From positions 1-64,000 of the forward strand of contig JAFIFG010000111.1 of assembly GCA_020832135.1 (NCBI GenBank): a stretch of DNA of 64,000 nt. Direction: 5' to 3'. Made by a program: the position numbers and the translations under genes. Under the pieces are notes generated by a model. The model was given only the letters and a program-made list of their open reading frames with translations. It did no database searches and had not been told where the DNA came from. The DNA comes from Clostridiaceae bacterium (GTDB taxonomy: Bacteria > Bacillota > Clostridia > Peptostreptococcales > Natronincolaceae). This document shows, piece by piece, positions 45,477 through 53,508 of this stretch. The stretch's first letter is position 1; every line of letters begins with the position of its first letter.

Positions 45477-45487
45477 ATTAATTTTAT

Positions 45488-46120
45488 TTACTTTCTAAAA
45501 TAATCCTTATCATCCAGTTGCTCTGGGAAAAACTCAGGAAAGTCCTCTTCTTCAAATCCATCACACACAGGTGGTATTATAAACTCTTCACATGGTGGTG
45601 GATCCGGACAGAACCCAAATTCAGGTATTTGCAACTGTACTCTACCTACTACTTTAATAATTAAAAATACTCCTGCTGCAAAAATCAAGCATCCTTTCTC
45701 CTGTATCGGCTCATTCAGTTTTCGAGAAGCTGTTTCAACAACAATTTCAAAAGAAAACTCATCTCTAGCTTTTGGTATATACATGATGATGTCCTTATGA
45801 ATTTCTGGAAGTTTGCCCGGAATCTTTATTACTGTGCCTGTCTTTGTATTTTTTACTCTTACTATAAATGTAACCACGACTTTAAACCGTACTCTACTAA
45901 AATTAGGATTGTTTTCTACAGGTGTAATCACTAAACTGTTCCTTATAATTCTACCTGGATTAAATTTAATGTCAAGGAACTCCATCTCTGTACACTTAGG
46001 TAATTCTATCTGTACTTCTTTAAAGCATTCTCTCTGTTGGCAATGGGCATATACTTTATCTGCTATTATACATACCGGTTGAAATTCTGGAAAATATGGA
46101 TCTGTAGCATTATTAGGCAT
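45488..46120 (-). CDS. Probable spore-surface protein with KVY-x2-C motif, copy B
   Basis: 210 residues. It shares with copy A the motif CIIADKVYAHCQQREC, the DPYFPEF start, EFLDIKFNPGRII, the segment VFLIIKVVGRVQLQIPEFGFC and the acidic tail. The two are close paralogs in tandem. Conservation is strongest around the cysteine motif and the hydrophobic/EFGFCP end, suggesting these are functional. The gene is divergent from a beta-propeller gene that begins about 130 bases away. A sigma-K-like sequence lies upstream at 46187-46213. Function beyond likely spore-surface is not known. Confidence 0.65.
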   Translation of the reverse strand: MPNNATDPYFPEFQPVCIIADKVYAHCQQRECFKEVQIELPKCTEMEFLDIKFNPGRIIRNSLVITPVENNPNFSRVRFKVVVTFIVRVKNTKTGTVIKIPGKLPEIHKDIIMYIPKARDEFSFEIVVETASRKLNEPIQEKGCLIFAAGVFLIIKVVGRVQLQIPEFGFCPDPPPCEEFIIPPVCDGFEEEDFPEFFPEQLDDKDYFRK

Positions 46121-46186
46121 AAATATCCTCCCTCATGATTTTATAGTTAATATCAATAAATCTATTAATAAATCTATTGGTAGTAA

Positions 46187-46213
46187 CATAATATGAATTA
46201 AGTGATTATTTGT
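46187..46213 (-). promoter_or_regulatory. Candidate sigma-K promoter of copy B
   Basis: On the minus strand AC, 16 bases, CATATTATG: one base off consensus, with the same spacing as the copy A site. It lies in the 131-base divergent region. Whether the propeller gene uses a sigma-K promoter too is not clear. Confidence 0.55.
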
Positions 46214-46251
46214 GATATTGCATATTAAAATTTTAAAAGGAGGTGAACTAT

Positions 46252-47832
46252 ATGCAATTAATGTACTCTCCCCATTGCCTTGTTCGAAATAAAGAAGGTG
46301 AAGTTTATTATTTCTATCTAAATCAACATAAGGAAGTTTGTTATGATATTTATAAAGAGGACATCTTATTAAAAAAACAAATTTTAATTAGTGAAATGAT
46401 AATAGACTTCTCTGCCGCTATTACAGTTAAAGATGAATTGCATCTAATTTGTATTACTCAATCGGGCAAATTAATGTATTATTTTGGTTCAGATCAAGGG
46501 TGGAATAATAAACTGATTTCAAATGTAGATATTAGATCAAATATATATAGCTATTTAATGTTATTTATTAAGGAAAATCACACACATATTTTTTGTATGA
46601 AAACAAATTTGCTTAATTCCACAGTTTCTTCCATAGAACATATATACTGGAATGAAAAACAGGTATATAAATCTACCCTCACCAGTTACATGCCCGGCAA
46701 ATATCCAAGCCCTTATCAGGTTCAGATTGATAGTGTAGGCAATATACATATCGTTTATAAAGCGCTTTATAAAACAAATCATCAATTATACTATAATAAA
46801 TTCAATATTTCTAGTAAAAAATGGCTGCCTGCAGAGATTATCAGTGATTTAGTAGAAAATCATTCACACCCACATATACTAATTGATAAGAAAGACAATT
46901 TGCACTTAGTTTGGTGTACTATAGAAAAAAATAATTTTATTCTTAAGTATAAAAGAAAATCAAATATAACCAATCAAAGAAACAAATGGAGCAATCCACA
47001 AACCTTATCTAGTGAGAATGCCAATTATCTTTCTCCTATACTAATACAAGAAGGCACCTCCATAAAGGTATTATGTCGCCAAAATAATCATATTGCTGAA
47101 ATAGTCTCAGAAGAATATGGACATCGTTGGATACTATGTGATGAAAAAAAATTATATAAAGTTGGAGATCCTTTGCTTATAAGATATACAACGAATTATG
47201 AAAACGATAAAATACTGTACAATATAAATCATGCTTATGGAAAGATAGATAATAGTAATAAAGGTATTGAATTATTTGGTGTTAGACTCCTACAGCTTAA
47301 TAAAAATCAAAACTTAGAGTTGAGAAATACCAATGTAGAGAAGAAATCATCACAAGTCTCCAATCATGCTATAGATGAAGTTAATATATCCCCTAAAGAA
47401 AATGATACAGAAGCAGGTTCTGATGATAATAATGAAGATTATAAATCTACAAGGAATATTGATTCTCAAGAGTTATTAGAAGAAATACAGAATCATATTA
47501 ATACTCTCATATTAGAGCTTAAAAAATTAAACCAATTTAAAAATCTATTGCAAAAAAAACCCCTTAACAGTTCACAACTCAAAGAAGAAGATTGCTCTGA
47601 ACTAAAGGAGCTTTATAATAACTTTAAAAATATGGAAAGTAACATCTCAAATATTGAAGAAGAAAAAGTTGTGTTACAAGAAGAATTTAATGAAATTCAA
47701 TCCAAATTCACAACCCTAGATAACCGTATTACCCTATATAAAGAGGAATTTTTAATATTGCAACAACAAGTAGATACATTTACTAATAATAACCTGAACT
47801 TTATAGAACGCATTAAAGGTTTGTTTAAGTAA
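46252..47832 (+). CDS. Beta-propeller protein with C-terminal coiled coil (module 1)
   Basis: 526 residues, no signal peptide. The first 340 residues are repeats of a beta-blade type: LVRNKEGEVYYFYLN, ELHLICITQSGKLMYYF, NIHIVYKAL-YKTNHQLYY, NLHLVWCTIEKNNFILKY and SEEYGHRWILC, which resembles an Asp-box. The fold is probably a sialidase-like propeller, without recognisable sialidase catalytic residues. The last 180 residues are charged linker then coiled coil (LLEEIQNHINTLILELKKLN; EEKVVLQEEFNEIQSKFTTL). The ATG at 46252 follows AAGGAGGTG by six bases; the GTG at 46243 is inside that site. It is divergent from copy B. A spore-surface role is inferred from context. Confidence 0.75.
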   Translation: MQLMYSPHCLVRNKEGEVYYFYLNQHKEVCYDIYKEDILLKKQILISEMIIDFSAAITVKDELHLICITQSGKLMYYFGSDQGWNNKLISNVDIRSNIYSYLMLFIKENHTHIFCMKTNLLNSTVSSIEHIYWNEKQVYKSTLTSYMPGKYPSPYQVQIDSVGNIHIVYKALYKTNHQLYYNKFNISSKKWLPAEIISDLVENHSHPHILIDKKDNLHLVWCTIEKNNFILKYKRKSNITNQRNKWSNPQTLSSENANYLSPILIQEGTSIKVLCRQNNHIAEIVSEEYGHRWILCDEKKLYKVGDPLLIRYTTNYENDKILYNINHAYGKIDNSNKGIELFGVRLLQLNKNQNLELRNTNVEKKSSQVSNHAIDEVNISPKENDTEAGSDDNNEDYKSTRNIDSQELLEEIQNHINTLILELKKLNQFKNLLQKKPLNSSQLKEEDCSELKELYNNFKNMESNISNIEEEKVVLQEEFNEIQSKFTTLDNRITLYKEEFLILQQQVDTFTNNNLNFIERIKGLFK

Positions 47833-48115
47833 ATTTTAATTCCTTTAGAACTCTCTTTTTATCTACCTTTTCAGCTTCATAAATACTGGCAATTTTTTTG
47901 TTAATATCTCCAACTTCTTTTAACAAAATATCATAATCCTCTAGTGTTAGAAATCTAATAGAATAGCTACACCCTGCTCTTATTCTGCATGGTGTTGATA
48001 TTAACTGAAACTGCTGGTATTTCTTTTGTTTAAGATATTGATAGACTTGGACTGCATGGTTTTTTGAATCAAATACAGCAATATAATATTTGTCACTTAA
48101 GTGTACTTGTCTCAT
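47825..48115 (-). CDS. DUF3343-type (putative Se/S carrier) protein
   Basis: 96 residues. It has YYIAVFDSKNHAVQVYQYL-type N-terminus and STPCRIRAGCSYSIRF, the C-x5-C region of DUF3343 proteins, which are thought to carry selenium or sulfur because of the Cys pair and gene neighbours in other genomes. No selenium gene is here. It is convergent with the propeller gene and overlaps its end by eight bases. No intergenic terminator separates the two. Confidence 0.78.
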   Translation of the reverse strand: MRQVHLSDKYYIAVFDSKNHAVQVYQYLKQKKYQQFQLISTPCRIRAGCSYSIRFLTLEDYDILLKEVGDINKKIASIYEAEKVDKKRVLKELKFT

Positions 48116-48217
48116 ATTCTTTTCCTCCTATTAAGGATTTTTTATATAATAATATATGATTTTTTATCTTATATGTTACTAATTACTATTATGATATTTA
48201 TTCTTATAGGAGACTTA

Positions 48218-48255
48218 TAAAAAAACTCATGGTTTTACTCCCCATGAGTTTTTTT
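48218..48255. terminator. Bidirectional terminator overlapping the rarA stop
   Basis: AAAAAAACTCATGG pairs with CCATGAGTTTTTTT around about 8 bases; T-runs occur on both strands. Confidence 0.88.
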
Positions 48256-49569
48256 GCGTGAGCATATATATTTTTTGATTGTATTTTCATATCCATTTGT
48301 AGTAGGTTGATAATAGCATGTGTTTCCAAGTTCATCCGGCATATATTGTTGTTTAACATAATTTCTTTCATAATCATGGGGATATAAGTAATTAACACCA
48401 TGTCCTAGGCTTTTTGCACCATCATAATGAGCATCCTTTAGATGATTAGGTATACTGGTTTGAAGGTTTGCTACGTCCTTTATGGCTGCATCAATTGCTA
48501 TATAGGCAGCATTACTTTTTGGTGCGGTAGCTAAATATGTTGTTGCTTGTGCAAGTATAATTCTACCCTCTGGCATTCCTATGGTGCGTAATGCCTCATG
48601 GGCCGCTACTGCAACCTGTAGTGCATTTGGATCGGCATTACCGATATCCTCAGAGGCTGAAATGATTAAACGTCTAGCAACAAACTCTATATCTTCTCCC
48701 GCATAAATCATTTTAGCTAAATAATGTAATGCAGCATCTGGATTGCTACCCCTAATAGATTTAATGAATGCTGAAATCACATCATAATGTTGGTCTCCAT
48801 TTTTGTCATAGTTAACAGTTCTTTTTTGAATAGATTCTTCTGCTGTTTCTAGGTCAACTACTATGTCCCCGTGACAATTTATCGGTGTACTTAACACTGC
48901 TATTTCCAGAGCATTTAATGCTCTTCTGGCATCTCCATTGGCGGTTTCGGCTATGTGCTTAAGTGCTTCATCTGTTACCTTGATCGACAATTTCCCTAAA
49001 CCACGTTTATCATTTTTCATAGCAGTTCGTAAAATATATATAACCTCTTTTAATTCTAATAACTCTAATTTTAATACTGTTGTTCGTGATAAAAGCGAGT
49101 TATTTACCTGAAAATATGGATTTTCTGTTGTAGCACCGATCAATGTAACCAATCCGTTTTCTACATGAGGTAGCAAAGCATCCTGTTGACTTTTAGAAAA
49201 ACGGTGTATTTCATCAATAAAAAGAATAGACTTTTTCTGATACATTCCTAAGAGATCATTTGCCTTATCTACAACTCCCCTTATCTCTTTTACTCCTGAG
49301 GTCACAGCATTTAATTGAAAGAACTCAGCATTAACTTCATTCGCTATTACTTTTGCAATAGTAGTTTTACCAGTTCCTGGTGGCCCATATAAAATAATGG
49401 ATGGAATTCTTTGAGATTTTATACACCTGTATAAAAATCTCTTCTCTTCTAATATGTGTTGTTGTCCTACAATGTCATCTAAAGACTTAGGTCTCATTCT
49501 ATCAGCTAATGGAGCTGAATCTACTAATGTATTTTCTTTTGCTAAATCAAATAAATTCATATGTCTCAT
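48235..49569 (-). CDS. rarA: Replication-associated recombination protein A (RarA/MgsA)
   Basis: 444 residues. AAA+ ATPase with Walker A GPPGTGKTTIAKVIA at about 60, Walker B FIDEIHRFSKSQQDALL, sensor TTENPYFQVNNSLLSR, and a C-terminal tetramerisation region (GMPEGRIILAQATTYLATAPKSN). It acts at stalled replication forks. One base separates it from the threonine aldolase gene upstream. Confidence 0.95.
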   Translation of the reverse strand: MRHMNLFDLAKENTLVDSAPLADRMRPKSLDDIVGQQHILEEKRFLYRCIKSQRIPSIILYGPPGTGKTTIAKVIANEVNAEFFQLNAVTSGVKEIRGVVDKANDLLGMYQKKSILFIDEIHRFSKSQQDALLPHVENGLVTLIGATTENPYFQVNNSLLSRTTVLKLELLELKEVIYILRTAMKNDKRGLGKLSIKVTDEALKHIAETANGDARRALNALEIAVLSTPINCHGDIVVDLETAEESIQKRTVNYDKNGDQHYDVISAFIKSIRGSNPDAALHYLAKMIYAGEDIEFVARRLIISASEDIGNADPNALQVAVAAHEALRTIGMPEGRIILAQATTYLATAPKSNAAYIAIDAAIKDVANLQTSIPNHLKDAHYDGAKSLGHGVNYLYPHDYERNYVKQQYMPDELGNTCYYQPTTNGYENTIKKYICSRKKTHGE

Positions 49570-49570
49570 C

Positions 49571-50602
49571 CTATTCTACTATATCTTTTATTAAGCTTAT
49601 AACTGCTAAAACGTCTCCTTTATTTACATCTTTATGAGTAACAAATCTGATTACATGCTGATTACGAGGATTTACCAGTAAGCCCTTTTCTTTAAATTTA
49701 TCCATCAATTCAGATGTATTAAATCTTGTTCCTGCAAAATTTACATTAATAATGTTAGTATGTATACTTTCCATGTCTACAGAAACACCAGCTATTTTAT
49801 TCAATCCTTCAGCCAGTATCCTAGCATTTTCATGATCTTCCTTTAATCTTGAGGTCATTTCTTCAAGGGAGTGTATTGCAGCAGATGCAATAATACCTAC
49901 CTGTCTCATACCTCCCCCTAGCATCTTTCTAAATTTCCTAGCCCTTCGAATAAAATCTTCTGTACCTATTAATACGCTACCTATAGGAGCACTTAATCCT
50001 TTAGAGAAACAAAACATCAGAGAGTCAGTATATTGGGCTATTTCCTTTACTTCCACATTTAAGTATGTTGCCGCATTAAAGATTCTAGCTCCATCTAAAT
50101 GTAGCGGAATATTTTTTTCTTTTGCCACCTCATATATCCTCTTCATATTATCTAATGGTATAACTGCACCACCCGACATATTATGACTATTTTCCAAACA
50201 AATTAATCCCGTTTCAGGAAAATGTATATCATCTTTTCTAATTGCAACTTTTACATCTTCAGGATTCATTATTCCATTAGTACTCTTTATAGTTCTTGCT
50301 TGTACTCCAGCCACTCTGGCTATCCCCCCCACTTCATATAAGTAAATATGACAGTTTTCTTCCAAAATCACTTCTTGTCCTGGGGTAGTATGGGTCATCA
50401 CAGCTAATAAATTCCCCATAGTTCCCGTGGGTACAAATAGTGCTGCTTCTTTCCCTAGCATTTCCGCAACCTGTGCTTCAAGCTTATTAACTGTTAGATC
50501 ATCGCCATATACATCATCACCTAAATCAGCCTCTACAATTTTTTTCATCATTTCTTCTGTAGGTAAAGTAACAGTATCACTTCTAAAGTCAAATACTTTC
50601 AT
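49571..50602 (-). CDS. ltaE: Low-specificity L-threonine aldolase
   Basis: 343 residues, PLP-dependent. The start VFDFRSDTVTLPTEEM is diagnostic, HLDGARIFNAA is the substrate part, and the PLP lysine lies in LMFCFSKGLSAPIGSVL. It splits threonine or allo-threonine to glycine and acetaldehyde, feeding glycine to serine and C1 metabolism (glyA is further along). Length is normal. Confidence 0.95.
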   Translation of the reverse strand: MKVFDFRSDTVTLPTEEMMKKIVEADLGDDVYGDDLTVNKLEAQVAEMLGKEAALFVPTGTMGNLLAVMTHTTPGQEVILEENCHIYLYEVGGIARVAGVQARTIKSTNGIMNPEDVKVAIRKDDIHFPETGLICLENSHNMSGGAVIPLDNMKRIYEVAKEKNIPLHLDGARIFNAATYLNVEVKEIAQYTDSLMFCFSKGLSAPIGSVLIGTEDFIRRARKFRKMLGGGMRQVGIIASAAIHSLEEMTSRLKEDHENARILAEGLNKIAGVSVDMESIHTNIINVNFAGTRFNTSELMDKFKEKGLLVNPRNQHVIRFVTHKDVNKGDVLAVISLIKDIVE

Positions 50603-50686
50603 GTTTTTTACTCCTCTCCATTGCTTTTATTTCATTATAAATGATTTAAGTATTTTTTTCCAATTATACTACGAAATTCAACCATA

Positions 50687-50721
50687 GAAAAAGTCTGATG
50701 TATTAAACATCAGACTTTTTT
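50687..50721 (-). terminator. Terminator after the copy C spore-surface gene
   Basis: AAAAAGTCTGATGT pairs with ACATCAGACTTTTTT around about five bases. Confidence 0.88.
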
Positions 50722-50732
50722 ATAGTTTAATT

Positions 50733-51710
50733 CTACTCTTCTTCTAGAGGCTCTACTTCCATCGTTTCGTAAGTTGTTCTTGGTCTTGGTTTTGGTTTAG
50801 GAGGACATGGATCTATAAATTGTTCTGTAATTTGTGGTGGGAACAATGGTGGGAATTCATCCACAATTGGTCTTATAGCTGGCTCTGGTTGACAGAACCC
50901 AGTACTTAATACACATAATTGTGCTGGAACTTTAATTTTCTTTTCACAGGTAACTGCTAATGCTATAAGCAGATTAGCTCTTACTTCGCCTGTTGCAGGG
51001 TTAAAAGTAATATCTCTCTGTAAGCTATGGGTAGCTAATCTAGCAACAAATGAAACATTACAAAACTCTGTAAATTGTGGTAAGAATGCGGAATCATGTA
51101 CCGATGGCATGCATAATTCAAAGAAATTAGATAGAGTTTGATTTACTGGGGCTCTACTTTTCAACGTAGCTACTCGTGTCACTCCTCGTGCATCTATATA
51201 CTCTACATCTACTGCTAGGAATACATTACCCGTAATTCGTATCTCCTGAGAACCAAAGATAGGAGTTCCTAGGCCTACTTCGTCACAATCAACAGTATCG
51301 GTGTAAATCAAGTACTGCAATAGTCCAGCAGGACCAGGTACAACAACTGGTTTCCCTCTTTCATCTAATACAAACTGTGCACCAGATAAGTGTGTTTTTG
51401 GTGTAATATCTAGGTTTCTAGGGTCATTAATATTGTTAGGATTGAAGAATTTTCTAGCGCGAATGTCTAATACTCTTGTAATTCTAGATTTTGGTCCGCA
51501 CCTTTCTGCAGGAAGGGTTCCAAGCGGTACATTGGAAGCAGGTTGTAACCCCTGTAGATTAAAAAGTACTGAATCATACACCTTATCAATAAATATACAC
51601 TCACCTACTACTTCATCAAGTCTGCCATTAAACACACAGCCTACATCTGCTATACAACAAGGCTCATCAAATTGTGTTGCTTCTACATTTGGATTAATCT
51701 TGTCTGTCAT
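50733..51710 (-). CDS. Probable spore-surface protein with KVY motif, copy C (larger)
   Basis: 325 residues. The N-terminus has CCIADVGCVF and ECIFIDKVYDSVLFNLQGL, which aligns with the KVY motif of copies A and B but lacks the following cysteines. A beta-rich body with several single cysteines (VDCDEVGLG; FELCMP; FCNVSFVARLATHSLQ; VTCEKKIKVPAQLCVLSTGFC) follows. The end is proline-rich and acidic. The KVYD form and the cysteines fit clostridial spore proteins. A perfect sigma-K-type site precedes it (51769-51796). It is divergent from the second propeller gene. Confidence 0.65.
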   Translation of the reverse strand: MTDKINPNVEATQFDEPCCIADVGCVFNGRLDEVVGECIFIDKVYDSVLFNLQGLQPASNVPLGTLPAERCGPKSRITRVLDIRARKFFNPNNINDPRNLDITPKTHLSGAQFVLDERGKPVVVPGPAGLLQYLIYTDTVDCDEVGLGTPIFGSQEIRITGNVFLAVDVEYIDARGVTRVATLKSRAPVNQTLSNFFELCMPSVHDSAFLPQFTEFCNVSFVARLATHSLQRDITFNPATGEVRANLLIALAVTCEKKIKVPAQLCVLSTGFCQPEPAIRPIVDEFPPLFPPQITEQFIDPCPPKPKPRPRTTYETMEVEPLEEE

Positions 51711-51768
51711 TATATTTCACTCCTTTTTATTATTAATAAAACTATTGAATTTCTTTACTTCTTACTTT

Positions 51769-51796
51769 TAACATATGATGTTGCTCCGTTATAGGT
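51769..51796 (-). promoter_or_regulatory. Sigma-K promoter of copy C, full consensus match
   Basis: On the minus strand AC, 17 bases, CATATGTTA, which matches AC-N16/17-CATA-NNN-TA fully. It lies 59-86 bases before the start codon. Confidence 0.7.
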
Positions 51797-51975
51797 GCTA
51801 CTTGCTTAATTAGTTTTTGCTGACAGTGCTGTTATTTAAGCCTTTTTATTTCTCTCTTACTGTAAAATATGATAGTTCAATATTTTAGGTGCTATTAATA
51901 TGTAATTTTTATTTTCTGTTAGCATATATTTTAATAAAATTAGTTTTAATTTTTAAATAATAAGGATGTGGTGTT

Positions 51976-53031
51976 ATGGGTTTAGTAAAGGGTTATGAAT
52001 TTATTATTAGGAACTCTAAGGGACAAATCTATAATTTTTACTTAAATGAGAAAAATCAAATTGAATATATTGTAACCAATGAAAATAATCAGTGGGCAAA
52101 AAAAAATATTGTGTTTAATGAAGCAATTTATAGTTACTCGGTAGAAATAGATCTTCTTGATAAAATTCATATAGTGGCCTACAGTAAAACAGAAAAAATA
52201 TACTATACTCTCTTAAAAAATAAAGAGTGGAATCATCACAAGTTACTTGATTACTCTAATAAGGGCTATCTAGTTTATTATCCAATTGTGAAACTTTTCA
52301 ATAATCAAGTTCATATTTTTTATTATTTACATTCAAAGAAAGAAAAAAGCAAATGTAGTCTTCATCACTTAACCATAAAGGATGACAAATGGGTGAATGT
52401 GCATATCCTAGATGTCACCTATGATAAACTGATAAATCCATTCAAAATTATTGATTATAAAAAACAGCTTTATGTTTTGTTTACTTCTCTTCATAACGAA
52501 TATAGCCAGATATTCTTAAGCAACTATGATGGTATATCTTCGCACTGGAATAAACCTATTAGATTAACAGACTCATCTATTGAGAAATTGTACCTAGATT
52601 GTTTATTAGAGGAGACTGGAGACCTGCATATTACATGGAGCTCCTATGATGAGACTGGATTAACAGTGCAACATATTAAGCATGCTTTAGGCTATAAAAC
52701 AGAAATTACTCAGCCATTATCTATTTCACACAAATCAAATTGTTCCTTTCCTGTAATATTACAATGCGGAGATATTTTATGGAGTGTATGGCTTCAAATG
52801 AATAAACTCTTCTCCTGTTATTCAATTGACTATGGTATTACTTGGTCAACTCCTGTACTATGTAAGGAAAGTCAAAATATTAATTTTAAACGATATAGAT
52901 TCAAAACCAACCATCCAAAAGATAAACAAGATATGGTATGTGATTATTTATATGGGACCTTATATCCAAAGATTCAATTTATAGGTTTTGGAGGTGATAT
53001 GAATGATGAAATATCAAAAAATAAGTCATAA
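51976..53031 (+). CDS. Beta-propeller protein (module 2)
   Basis: 351 residues, a paralog of the module 1 propeller (46252). The N-terminal FIIRNSKGQIYNFYLN aligns with LVRNKEGEVYYFYLN there. Blades include IHIVAYSKTEKIYYTLL, DLHITWSSYDETGLTVQH and YSIDYGITWSTPV, the last a good Asp-box (S-x-D-x-G-x-T-W). The coiled coil is not in this frame; it follows in a second gene that overlaps by 29 bases. ATG is at 51976 with a weak ribosome site (AAGGATGTGG). It is divergent from copy C. Confidence 0.75.
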   Translation: MGLVKGYEFIIRNSKGQIYNFYLNEKNQIEYIVTNENNQWAKKNIVFNEAIYSYSVEIDLLDKIHIVAYSKTEKIYYTLLKNKEWNHHKLLDYSNKGYLVYYPIVKLFNNQVHIFYYLHSKKEKSKCSLHHLTIKDDKWVNVHILDVTYDKLINPFKIIDYKKQLYVLFTSLHNEYSQIFLSNYDGISSHWNKPIRLTDSSIEKLYLDCLLEETGDLHITWSSYDETGLTVQHIKHALGYKTEITQPLSISHKSNCSFPVILQCGDILWSVWLQMNKLFSCYSIDYGITWSTPVLCKESQNINFKRYRFKTNHPKDKQDMVCDYLYGTLYPKIQFIGFGGDMNDEISKNKS

Positions 53032-53425
53032 TTTTATTCCTAAAGAAGAAACAAAAACAGCACCTAATATAGATACCTTAAAACAGAATAATGATTTTCT
53101 TATTAAGGAAAATGAAAAGTTATTATCTAGAGTAGAAGAATACAAAAAAATTATCGATGAGATAGAAGAACAGCTGAAGGATAAAGACCTTCAAACAAAA
53201 GCTTCAGAAGACAGAGCATTATCTTTAGAAGGCGACTTAAAAAAATATGAAAATTTAAGGGGGGATATAGATAAAGTAGATAATTTTAAGGGGGAGCTAG
53301 CTAGACTTAGCAGTCAAGTCCATACATTAACAGAAGAGAATAAAGAGTTGGCTAGTCAGTTAGAATCCTATAAAGATCATGTACAGAGCCTATATCTTAT
53401 TTTACTTATATTAGCTCTTCTTTAG
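53003..53425 (+). CDS. Coiled-coil protein coupled to module 2 propeller
   Basis: 140 residues. A long coiled coil (KENEKLLSRVEEYKKIIDE; NFKGELARLSSQVHTLTEEN) ends in a short hydrophobic patch (LYLILLILALL). In module 1 the comparable coil is fused to the propeller. Here the start (ATG 53003) overlaps the previous gene in another frame and has a strong ribosome site, GGAGGTGAT, just before it, so coupled translation by design is more likely than a broken gene. The coil may form oligomers with the propeller. Confidence 0.75.
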   Translation: MMKYQKISHNFIPKEETKTAPNIDTLKQNNDFLIKENEKLLSRVEEYKKIIDEIEEQLKDKDLQTKASEDRALSLEGDLKKYENLRGDIDKVDNFKGELARLSSQVHTLTEENKELASQLESYKDHVQSLYLILLILALL

Positions 53426-53478
53426 AGTATGAAAGACCTGCAGTTGTCTATAATAGAATTATGTTAACTATATAATCT

Positions 53479-53508
53479 AATCCCCTTGTTTTACAAGGGG
53501 ATTTTTTA
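53479..53508. terminator. Bidirectional terminator
   Basis: AATCCCCTTG pairs with CAAGGGGATT around about 6 bases, with T-runs on both strands. It serves two convergent genes. Confidence 0.88.

Noticed and set aside
44721-46120. Copies A and B as SipL/SPOCS (DUF3794) proteins
   Set aside because: There is only a vague resemblance in the beta-rich part and no LysM domain, so the name was not given. A profile search is needed.
51904-51931. Sigma-K or sigma-E promoter for the module 2 propeller (CATATATTT)
   Set aside because: No AC at 16-17 bases and no good sigma-E -35 sequence upstream, so the match is likely chance in AT-rich DNA.
53003-53031. Module 2 propeller and coil as one gene broken by frameshift
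   Set aside because: The coil gene has a strong ribosome site and an ATG at the right distance inside the overlap, so a genuine split is more likely. Raw reads would decide.
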